64,000 bases of DNA. Origin: Toxotes chatareus. Its lineage: Eukaryota; Chordata; Actinopteri; Toxotidae. Under the pieces are notes generated by a model, which saw only the letters and a program-made list of their open reading frames with translations, did no database searches and was not told the origin of the DNA. The stretch covers positions 19,975,834 through 20,039,833 of the forward strand of contig CM028885.1 in assembly GCA_016801885.1 (NCBI GenBank). The letters are read 5' to 3'. The stretch's first letter is position 1. Each line of letters begins with the position of its first letter. Positions 22,135-33,100 of this stretch are shown here, one piece after another. Made by a program: the position numbers and the translations under genes.

Positions 22135-22240
22135 TTCCCACCAACGCCTACAGCATTAAGCTCACTGATTAAAATGTCCCCTATCTTATTTAATCTGTGC
22201 AAACGCTAAAATGTTCACAACTTGTGTTTACATACAATTT
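22135..22240 (+). repeat. Dispersed repeat family A, middle part, plus orientation
   Basis: Contains attaagctcactgattaaaa and tatcttatttaatctgtgca, matching the middle of the family A element at 34963-35300. A minus-orientation piece follows at 22370. Confidence 0.4.
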
Positions 22241-22369
22241 TGGCAATCCCCTGGCCTTCCATCTGTCACCATCATCAGGCATAGCTTTCAATTTGTCCAT
22301 TAACTTCATTTATTTAACAGTAGGTTTTTGTGTTTCTTGTTGTTAAACTCGTCTTGTTTACATTTGGAC

Positions 22370-22460
22370 AGGGGCAAACTAGCGCTTTCCACCTGCTTCC
22401 ATTCTTGATGCTCAGCTAAGCTAACCATCTGTTGGCTCTAGTTTCATATTAAGACAGGAA
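22370..22460 (-). repeat. Dispersed repeat family A, minus orientation
   Basis: The reverse complement reads aatatgaaactagagccaac, then ggttagcttagctgagcatc and a gaaagcgctag block, matching the gttagcttagcttagcacaa region of the copy at 34963. Confidence 0.55.
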
Positions 22461-23044
22461 ACATGGTATAAATCTTCTCTGCTGTGAGTAAAATAAAAAA
22501 TTATAAAAAGCCCCCCAATGTTATTTTTGCTGCAGCAGCAGTGGTGCAGTGGAACTGATGCTAGGAGGCTTCTAACGCCCAGGAGCACTGCTTAGAGCTG
22601 CAGAGGCAGAGAAACACTCAGAGGCTGAGACACTCGCTGCACAAGCTAATGTGCACTGGCAGAGCTGCTAAATAAGTCAGCAGTGCTGTTAGCATGATTG
22701 CAAACAGCTTCTGGTAATGGGAGCTTCAAACTCAGAAAGGTCATGTGTTAGGGGTCTTTGTGACCCAGTATGCAGAGCGAGAATATAAGACAATATAATT
22801 TATTAAAATAAGCAACATTATCATCACAACATGCAACATGCATCTGCTTGTGACCCCTTGTCACTGGTTAAATGTGTCTACCAGTTGACATGCAACTGAA
22901 GGACCAGTTGCAATATCCATTGAATCCTGCTGCACTTCCCCGGTACAACACTTTGGTATGGCAGTTTGGTTACAGAAAGTAAAACAAACACCGGATACTA
23001 CAAACAGAGGACAGATGTAGAAGTGACAGAGCTCTGCAGACTTC

Positions 23045-23215
23045 TCTATTCATTTGCTTTCTTGCCTTGAGTTAGATGAGAAGATTGATACCGCTCTCTT
23101 GTTGGTAAATATTGAATATGAAGCCAGAGCCAGCAGCTGACTAACTTAGCATAAAGACTTGAAACAGGGTGGAACAGCTTGCCCGGCTCTGCAAATTCTC
23201 TATGTCTCTATACTT
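23045..23215 (+). repeat. Dispersed repeat family A
   Basis: Contains ttgagttagatgagaagatt, atgaagccagagccagcagc, cataaagacttgaaacaggg and cagcttgcccggctctg in the same order as other copies. Confidence 0.6.
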
Positions 23216-23824
23216 CCACCCACCTTTTAAGTGCACTTGTCACACACATACATTGGCACCGGTGTGAGCACAGCGGTTCTGCTGCAAGATTAAAATGAAT
23301 TTAGAATAGACTAGGGAATAAATTTTGGAGTAAGTCAGCGCTGAGAAGACATATGCATGCATAATACACAGCAGTCACCCAGCATCTGTACATGCCTTGT
23401 TGGTAGTGGCTTATAGAACCTTGCACCTGCAGTCAAAAGGGATAACATTACAAGCTGTGTGCTCAGCAGTGCGACTCGCGGCTCTCTACAGCAGACCAAG
23501 AGGGGAGCAAAAGTAGGTCACCCTCCCAGAGACCCACACATGTCTCCCATTGATTCCACGCTGCAGCAGTGCTTGTGTCTTATGAGGGCCGCTGATGGGA
23601 GTAAAAATGGGAGTCGACAGCTCCTCTCTTTGTGTTTTGCTGCACTGAGGCAGGGAAGCCTCATCCCCGCTCCCTGTAGATGCCACACAATATTTGAAAC
23701 AAAAGGAGACGGGTCATGAATAGTCCATTACTGATATGATAGCTAAACTGTCTCTGCTGTAAATCAACTCACAGTTGATTTCAGTCATCATATGACCCTA
23801 AACCTCACCCTCCTAAATCTTAAA

Positions 23825-23975
23825 TGAATAGTTTGACATATTTGGAATTACATTTATGTGCTTTTACCAGAAGTTAGGGGAGAAAATTGTTACATATGAA
23901 ACTACAACCAGCAGCAGGTTAGCTTAGCTTCACTAAGACTGCAAAAAGGTGGAAAACAGCTTGTTGTTACAAAAT
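23825..23975 (+). repeat. Dispersed repeat family A
   Basis: Contains aatagtttgacatatttgga, aaactacaaccagcagcagg and ttagcttagcttcactaaga. It is degraded and truncated. Confidence 0.55.
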
Positions 23976-24784
23976 CAGCATTGTTTTACTGCAGGGCTGT
24001 TTTCTGTTGGAACACCTCCTTAACTGAGTTAACTGCTAAAATCAGTTCACCAAGCAAAGACGTAAGGATTCATCTTCTGAAGACAATGACAATGTCACGG
24101 CAATCCGCTAAATAATTGTTGAAACATTTCTACTTACTGACCAACATTGCCATCTAGAGCCAGGCCCTGGAGAAGTCACATACTCAACACATTATACTGA
24201 ATTAGTATAATCTCTGTAATTAGTTTGTGCGTTGCTGGTAGTTGGATTGTTACTGCAGAACACAGCCTGGCTTGCTGTTTCCTCATGGTGTCCTGATTCT
24301 GAACATATACGAAAATTATAAGCAATCCTTAAAGTGGCAGAAATAAAAAAAAAACATGGCCAAGAAGGCACTTTCAAGCAATTAGTCAATTAAATACCCA
24401 TTTGATTGAAAGCAGACTTTACCAAGCCACCACGATGCTCCAAAAGATCACATACTACGAGCATGTGCTTCTGCTGCAGCTGCTTAAAATCCACAGTAGT
24501 GTAGATTATACAGTGTATACACATATTATACAGCGTGCACACCGCCAAGTTTGCTCATAAGTTTCTCTAGTAGTGTGCACTTTCAGTTCAGATGACTGCT
24601 GACTCAACAGCTTCATAAAGAAGCACTCAGTGCTTTGATGTCAGATTAGCAAAAGAAACTGGGGATGAGGCAAAGAGGGAGAAGAGGGATGGTGAGGGGA
24701 GTCAAAAGACTGAGGAACTGCTGTTTTACAAAGCAGAGGAGGACATTTATGGGAGAAGCACCTGCTTTTAGTGCCTCAGACCTC

Positions 24785-25165
24785 TTGTCAATGGATCACC
24801 AAAGTCATTGCAGTTCATCCTGAGGGTGGCTGGAATACATCCAATACTTGCCCGGACATTTTACTGAAAACCACAAACATCAGCCTCATGGTGGTGAAAA
24901 GTTATGAGCCAGCCAAAGTCAGTGATCTTCATCCATGGGGACCATGAATGTCCAAGCCAAATTTTGTGCTAGTCAATCTAGTAAGATGTTCAAATATTTC
25001 ACCAGATAAATAAAAAAAATTCTGGTGGCAGAAGAAAAAAGTTACAGGAGCACAAGTTACTACCATTCATCCTCTGGGCACTATGAATGTCTATTCGAAA
25101 TTCCATGGCAATTGATATTGAATAATTTCACTGTGGACCAAACTTTTGGACCAACCAACCAAACG
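24785..25165 (+). repeat. Dispersed repeat family D
   Basis: Contains ggatcaccaaagtcattgca, catggggaccatgaatgtcc and a second ctctgggcactatgaatgtc block, then catggcaattgatattgaat. Related copies lie at 39960, 43245, 54045 and 61760. It appears as two overlapping or nested copies. Confidence 0.5.
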
Positions 25166-26549
25166 AGCTGATCTTTCCTCTGAGATTTCAGTGAGTGACG
25201 GTGGCATTTATTCAAGTCACCTCTGCTGAAAGTCGATGAGATCATCTCCATTCATGGCCTGAGCTGCAGCCTTTTTAAAGCTGGGATAGAAAGGAACAAT
25301 GGCGCTCTATGAAAACCTGCAGTGAAATCCCAAGCAGGCGCTCTTTCTCCGAGCTTTCCTATTTCCTGTGAATTAATAATAGCCTTACTGGGGAAGTGGA
25401 AGCATTCAAGATACCCTCATTTAATGGCTGCATGGGAAAGTCGTATGATACAACCCTAGAATGTGTTAAACATCTAAAGATTTCTTTTAAGCGTTTTGGA
25501 ATCAAGCAATTAGTTTCAGTGACTCAAGCTTTTACATAAAATAGATTTCACAGCTTACACAACATTAAAACATCATGATCTAACACAGAAAACAAGCCAG
25601 ACTGTATCAAAGGTGTGAAAAGATGAGTGGTATGAATGTGACTACATATTCGTAGCTTGAGTTACCACAGCAGAGTATAAAAATGCCTTCATCACACTTC
25701 TCTGATTGATATCTAGCTAACCAACAAAATCTCAGGCACAAGACAGAATTATTTTTTCTTCTTTAATTTACAAAATGCAACAACAGCAGAGCAGATTAAC
25801 CTACAAGAAGGCCCCTTGGCAAAAAATTTCCTGACCCTGGTCGTGACCCTGGCTATACATGTCAGTTTCATTATTTCCCCAGGCACTCAGAAATCAACCA
25901 GCCATCTACAGCTGAAATGATTAGATAATTAACTGATTAGGTGTATTAGGAGTATTTGCTGGTTTTCTTTGATAGGAAACACAACATTGTTTTGTCTTTA
26001 ACTGTTGTTAAAACTCCTGTTCGACTGTATTAACTTTGGCTTCTGAAAATAATGATGGGTGTTTTTCCATTCTGGCAGAGAGTGGATCTGTAGCTCTGGG
26101 GGACCCCAGGCGGATGCCCACTGTGCCCGGTTGGTAATCAAAGCCTTGCCCATAGTGATTTTACTCTTTGACCTGCACTGACTGAAACTTGATTGTTCCC
26201 TTTTAGCTGTTTTGGTAGAAAAAGAATGAAAAACGACTTTGATTTCAGGATCAAACAACGCTGAGATCACTGCACAGAAAAATCAGGTTGTATTCATTCA
26301 AATGAGTTGGAACGTGACGTCGGCGTTCCACCGATTGGCATGCAGAGGGAAGAGCGTGTGGTGCTTTCATGTGTGATCGGAAATGTTAAAGTTGTGACGA
26401 GATGCGTTCAAAACGACGTTCAATTTTTAAATGAAAGGACGACATTGTATGGAGGGGTTGCTGAGAAGATAGACTCTCCGGTGGTCTACAGCTTGTGCAA
26501 AATTTATATGTTTTGCTCAAACAAAGTAGTATGAGTTACATGTATAGTC

Positions 26550-26720
26550 TGAAATGGTGGAAGAGTTACTCAGATAGTTCACCTAAGTAAAAGTAGCAGC
26601 ACCTCTATAAAAATACTGTATTATATACATTCAATATACATTAATTCAGATTTATAATTAAGGTAACGTGTAATCAGGTAGAAACAAAACAAAACAAAAC
26701 TAGAGCAATGCTACAGTGGT
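26550..26720. repeat. Partial copy of MITE family C
   Basis: Contains atggtggaagagttactcag and cacctaagtaaaagtagcag, resembling the ends of the complete element at 27692-28219. Confidence 0.45.
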
Positions 26721-26899
26721 ATATGACAGCTTTACGAAAAAACACTATATGAAATTGACAACTGAGTTACATCCCGGTGTTTCAAGTAGGGTGTTGCACA
26801 TAAAATACTACAAGGAAAACTACATTCATAGCATCTGACTGCTTGAAAAGGGTAAAGGTTGAACAGAAGTACCGTTGGATGTGGGCCGTCAAAAGTCCG

Positions 26900-27118
26900 A
26901 GCTTAGGCGGAGCATTTGAATGCAGCACTGAGTCCAGAACGGAGTGAAGCGGCTTCAGATCCTCAGAGGAGGATTGAGTCGTGAGGGAGCGAGTAGCGGC
27001 AGGAGCAGGAGACCGAGGGAGGATCGCCGTGTCGGATACTAACATCTCTGCTTTGACCTTCCCAGGAGATGAAATCCGCATTTTAAGCGCGTTACGAACT
27101 TTACTGCAGCGCAAGAAA
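26900..27118 (+). promoter_or_regulatory. ACAP3 5' UTR and CpG-rich promoter region
   Basis: GC- and CpG-richer than its surroundings (gagggagcgagtagcggc, ggatcgccgtgtcgg), ending at the ACAP3 start codon. The frame is open upstream but without an in-frame ATG, so 27119 is the first usable start. The transcription start itself cannot be seen. Confidence 0.5.
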
Positions 27119-30100
27119 ATGACGGTGGATTTTGAAGATTGCATTAAAGATTCACCCCGGTTCAGGTGAGAGCATGAAACTCAGTATCCCTGTACTGTGG
27201 TCTCGTTAAACTGTTGAACGCCACAGTTCTCATGCAGGCTGCGGGTCTATTCCCATCAGTTATCCCGGGCTCTGGTTGTTGAGAGTGGGATCTGTCCGTG
27301 TGTCTTGTCTCTGCACGTTGCATGTTTGGACCAAACTGCGACACGTTGCACTTAAAATCTCAGCGCGATCAATGACCTGATCCGATAAATGGTGGATTAC
27401 AGCTGTTTCTCCTGGCGGATTTGTGCGGGCATTTTCACAGCCTGCAGGTCAGTCATTTCCTACAGTACTCATGATGAGGATGAGGATGAGTAATGCAGCC
27501 GTATGAGCTGTCACATGGACTGACTGGGGAGCTGCTGAAATCAAAGTCATAGCTGTTGTTCCTCACGTTGTCCGCTTTCTACATTCTTTTCCACCCCTAT
27601 GCTACCACAGTTGTGTTTGTTTGTTTGTTTGTTTGGTTTGTAATCAGCATCCATTTGACAGCCACGTGTTTTTCAGGAGACCCTGTGCCTGCAGTGGTGG
27701 AGAGTAACTGTAGCCTGCTTAAGCTCAAACTCTAGGTGTTTAGACTTTACTTGTATATTTTCTTTCTATCTAATCTATTGCATTTAAGAGGTAGAAAGAC
27801 TTTTTCTACATCACAGATTTAGTTACTTTACAGCTCAAGAAATCAGCACAGGAAGTGCTAAAACAATTCATCCCTGAATTAACTGGCAGCTGTTTTCTCA
27901 TTTTTTTCATGCAAAAGTGAGAATCCTCTCATGGTTCCTGCTTCTCAGATTTGAGGGTTTGTTGGTTTTCCTTTTAATTATTTTGATAATGTGAGTTTAG
28001 TGTGAATAATTCAGAGTTTTGGATTATTGGTTGGACCAAAAAAAAAAAAAAGCATTTTGAAGGTGTCACTCTGGGCGTTTCTCTCTATTTCTGATTTTGT
28101 TCTTTTAGTTAAGTAACATTCTTGATGCAGAAGTTTTACTTGTAGTGGAGTTTTTTTTTTACAATGTGATACTAGTGCTTTTCCTTTAGTAAAAGACCTG
28201 AATATTTCCTCCACCACTGACTGCCTGTAATAAGATATCATAGTCCTGATCCAGAAGAAATAAAGGTGATGGGTGGAAATGGTTTACTGTTACACGTTAT
28301 CGCCGGAATTCTTCTCATCATTTAGTTTTCCATCATAAACGAGGTTCTGTCCAGAGGATGCAGTTCAAAGCAGGGCTGCAACTAATGATTATTCTCATTA
28401 TCAATTAACCCTCTGGTTTATGAAATGTCAGATAAAAGTGAAAAAGCCCAAGGCGATGTTTTGTCTGACTAACAGTCCAGAACTTAATTTTGTTTTCACA
28501 TGAGACAGATAAAAGCAGCAAATTCTCCACATTTAGACGCTACAACCAGTGAACGGTTGGAATTTCTCCTAATAAAGAAAAAGATTTATGTGACCGATCA
28601 GTAATCAAAATAGTTGCTGACTAGCGCTTCAGCCGTGTTACTTCAAACAGTGTCACTTATCACTGGATCAGAGGAAACTGAAGGTTTCCACTCACAGACT
28701 GTGCCAGAGCCGCTGACCGCCGTGCACCAAAGGTTACATAAATAAGGCAGGAATTTTCTACACCCACATCTAAACCTGGTCCTCTGCTCCCAAAAGAGTC
28801 CAGAGTCTCTGAGGCTGTGAGGGGAGTCTGAGCCAGGGTCGTTTTACACTCATGCGGAGGTGGAAGATCCTGTGCCTAAGCAAAAATACCAACACCGCAG
28901 CGTAAAGAAACTCCATTATAAGGAAAAGTCTTGGATTCAAGATTTTACTAAAGTAAAAGTACAGTGAAAGAAGTTTTATCAGTGAAATGTACTCAAAACA
29001 CTTAATGTGTATTTATCACAAACTATAGAAACACACAGCATCTCATTCATGTACATAGACCATGAAAATGTTTTGAAAGAATTTTTAAATTTGTGTGTTT
29101 AAATCGTGACATAATATTTTTTACAACCTTGAACAACCATTTTTCAAATAAATGAATGTAGTAGAGTTGAAGTGCAAAGTAGTATAAAATGGAAATATTC
29201 AAGTAAAGTACCTCAAACTAAGCACGTTACTTTAGTAAATATACTCAGTTCCTCTCCAGCACTGCACTTGTGTGCTCCCTGAGATAAAAATCTCTGCTCC
29301 CAAATCAAAGACTTCCAGACTTGGCAGCAGCACCTTAATGGCTGCCATCTGGAGCTGGAGAAAGGCACATCTCAGGAAGCGCTGAGTGAAGGGTATTTGC
29401 ACTAACCTTCTCCTTCCTCGTTTCATATGCTAAACAGAGCAGCGAGACAAGCTGCATGCTAAAGAGTCACCTTCCTCATTATTTACAGCTCTGAGATGCC
29501 TCATTGTGTCTTGTATTTTTTCCTCAGATGGGTGGATAAAGTTATCTCTTATCTGACTGAAAGAGGAGTAAGACTCAGCCCCCCTGTACTGTACAGATCT
29601 TTCCCACTGGAGGAAGATGTTCCTATTTGCTCAAGTTATTGTGAGCTTTTTTCCAGTTTATGTTATGAGTCTTTTATCTGCTGCCCAGGATGTTTAAATG
29701 ACTAGAGGAGACACGGAAAGAGACATGTTCTTGTAGCCACTGAAGCCTGTAACAGTGTTTTCAGAGAAAATTCAAACAGCTCCTTTGTGGAGCTAAAAGC
29801 AGCACTGCAGTATGAGGCGTTATGTAACAACCCTGGAGGTGGATGCCTGGAAGGAAGCAGCAGGCCCAGAATACAGGAAAATCGAGGCTTTTCACTGTGA
29901 GGATTGGCATGACACACCGCTTCCCACACATGTAAAGTCATGCAGGAAATCAGTTCTGCACAATTACCTCTCACATATCCCAGGATTCTCTCAGGAAGCC
30001 CAAAGCTTATTAGCTGAAGCTTTGGGCTTTTAATGATCAATCACTCTGACAAAGATGGGGGAACAAAATAGCAGACAGTGAAGTTCTTTGCTCCTTCAAA

Positions 30101-33100
30101 GCTGCTGTTTAAGCACTTCCCAATAACATGACAAATAAGCCGTCCAAAGATCTCCCAGACAAACTGTTTGTATTCTGTTTTTAGTCTCTATGGATACTCC
30201 GACTCGGACAGATGTCAGATTGCAACCAGTGATGCTCTCCACATCTGTTTTGAGAAAGTGGTCTGTAATGAGTACAAGGCCACAGGAACTCGTGTGTTTG
30301 TGTTTGCTCCGGCACAACATTGGTAACACGCAACGTTTGAGCTCTTCTCTCCCCACTGACATGTTAATTTGGGGTCACACTCACGTACTGTCAGAGGATA
30401 ATATACGAGGGGCTTAATTTGCATAGCAGCCAGCAGCATTATTTCACCTTTGACATTATTTCTTTCTTATGTTTATGTTCAGGCGCTCGCAGACTCGCTG
30501 CCATTGATAAATGTAGCGCTTCATTCATTTAAGGAAAAGCTTCTTCTGAACACAGTCCAGCCGGCGATTACGTTTGTCATCACACCATAACAGTTTTGAA
30601 CCTAATGTCTTGGAGACGGGGTCGAACCAGTGGAAAGGGACTTCATAAACACTGTAGTGGTCAAGCTGAGGTCTGACTTTTATTTCTCAGCCTCATGGTT
30701 TTGTTTTTCTCTATTAGACTTTCTAACCCGGCCAGGACCACTATGAATGGCTCTAGTATTTATACTGAGCTTTAGAGGATATTTCGTTAATGGCCATTTG
30801 GCGGGATTTTCGGTGTCCTCGATGGTCCTTTCCCGTGTCCTAACAGTCCTCCAGCAGAATATGACTATTGTCCAAAGAGCGTCTCGCTTCCGCTGAGAGA
30901 CAGACTCTTTTCTCTGCGTCTGAATGGCCCAGGGCAGAGACCCCCGATGATCCCTCCTCCCCTCCCATGTGAACAGTGGTAGGGGGGAGGGTGAGGCGAG
31001 GCTGCCTTCATGGTGATGGGCTTGTCATTGACTCACAGAGCCGAGCGGAGAGCCCCGACAGGCGGGGAATCCAAGGCCAATGACCTGTGGCGCTCGCTGC
31101 TTGTGTGTCTCCAGCGTCTGTGAGAGAATGACTGGATGGATGGATGGATTTGTGACACAAAGTCAGATGACAGGGTGAAGGGGTGGGGGGTTGCATGTCA
31201 AATTGCTGGAGATGCCTGGTATGAAGGAATGCAAAGCATCTGGTGTAATGTCTTGCTTTGTAGGGGTGAATTAACTTTGCCTGTTCAGAGGAAAATTAGG
31301 CACATAAGAACAGGAAGAATGCATGAAGAGAAAAAAGTCATGGCTGAACGGTTTTTGGTCCAAAACCATTTACGATCAGAACAAAAAAAAAAAAAAAAAA
31401 GCAGCAAATCTTCATTAGTGAAAGGTTGGAACCGTCAAATGTCCAGTTTGTTTTCTGTGGACCAACCAGTTTATTGACAAACGATTTAAGTTTTCTTCAG
31501 TTTGTCTGCAGCCAGCTGCTGTTTGATTAAGATCATATCTACGCCTCAGTGCTTACAGTCAGACCTTGTCCAAATTGGGCAACTTTTCACAGCCAGTTTG
31601 AGCTCCGTTCTTCCGTACTGTGCAATGTTTAGTGAACTGGAAAGTACCGGACTCATTTTCCTTCTGGATTTCTTTCTTTTTTTTGATATATTTCAAGATG
31701 TACTCGACCCATCTGTTCCATTCTCTGTGGGGAAGGACTTTATGGTTGGATTTAATTCGCTGACTTCATATTTAATACACGTCTACATAGAGGAGCTTAC
31801 TGCCAAGCAGGGACCTTCAGCGCCTTTAAACGCCCTGATTTCAGATTGGGGTCTGTTCCTGCCTATGACCACTATGTATATGAAGTCCATAATGGTACCC
31901 AGAACATATAAAGCGAGGCCTTAATACTCAGAGTCATGACGAAGCCCAAGCATCAGGTTCAACTGAGTTCTTGGTGGTGACAAATCATCTTTGTGTTTTG
32001 GGAGTTTGGAGGATGTTTCTTGTCTTTCTGGAAGATCTGCATCTCCAGCTGCGTGGAGCTGGAAGGGATTTCTACTGCGTGGTCTTGTTGCTTCTGCTCT
32101 ATTTCAGACTGACCTCCTTCCATCTTGAATCTGTGTCAGTGGCCCTTCTGTTCAGCCAAGAGTGCTCCTCTGAAGACTGTGACTTTGGCCAGATGAGGGT
32201 GGGTGGATGGGTGGTGGGGACGCTCCATTATTGTGATTGAAAAAACACTTTGCTGATATCAAGCTGGCCTCAGTCACATCCGCCTGCCTGTGCCGCAACA
32301 ACTGCAGCTGATAGCTCATCTTTCATATTAAAGAGCTGTCAGTGGTGGACGGTAACTAATTGCATTTAGTTCTGTACGTAAGTTTGGTATTTTTCATTTG
32401 GTATTTGCCAGTTTCTACATCTGCTGCACTACATTTATTTGACAGCTTCAGTTAAACATAGGTACTTTTATCTTTGAGAACCTAACATGCTTAGTATTTT
32501 CATGTTAGGGTCTGAATGCTTTCTCTGCCAACGAGCGCTTCACAAACAGCACTGTGTCTGTTGCATATTTAAGGTCTGAACCAAAACAGAACAAAAACCT
32601 GTGTCCTGGTTTAATGACCTCTGCTTGTGATTTCTGCCTTAGACGCTCTACTACCATCTCCCCCCACCCACGCCAGTTTATTCTGCTATTTTAATTTTCA
32701 TGCGTGCGCTTGATTTAATGACCGGGAAAGCTCTGTGGCACTGGCCTGCGGGCATTTTCACCATCTTGTTAAGGACGTCAGTGAGCTCTGTGTGCGGCAG
32801 CTAACAACTCCAGGTAATGAAAGTGACAGGGATTAAGTCAGCAGTGTGCGGTTTGATGGCCGTGCGTCTTAATCGGGGATTGGCCCACATTCATCGGCTC
32901 AATCCCTCGACAGCAAGGTGTCACACCTGGAGGCTTAACGTCCAGTTGGTGTCACCCTGATGTGAGGGAGTGCAAACAGATCTAATGATACACGCAGAGG
33001 GGCGATATGATTTCTTAATCACAGCGATGTTGCCCTCCCACTGAAAAGGCACTGCACCATTAGCTGGAAAGGCTTTCATCTTTTTAAAATGAGACCAGAT

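Larger units (their letters stand above)
19888..26880. other. Repeat-rich intergenic DNA between the PHRF1-like gene and ACAP3
   Basis: About 7 kb without a convincing gene. It contains pieces of dispersed families A and D, an L2 tail, microsatellites and one candidate orphan exon (20365-20495). I looked for PUSL1-like coding sequence here because human PUSL1 lies between INTS11 and ACAP3, and saw none. Confidence 0.6.

Noticed and set aside
26981..27118. In-frame N-terminal extension of ACAP3 exon 1
   Set aside because: It would need a GTG start, has no ATG in frame, and the known family start MTV(D/E)FE is at 27119.
29522..29561. Possible cassette exon in ACAP3 intron 1 (after ttttttcctcag, before gtaaga)
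   Set aside because: Length of 40 is not a multiple of three and would break the frame between exons 1 and 2; no family match.
31502..31924. 140-codon open frame in ACAP3 intron 1
   Set aside because: No recognisable domain, no splice or promoter support; compatible with chance in unique intronic DNA.
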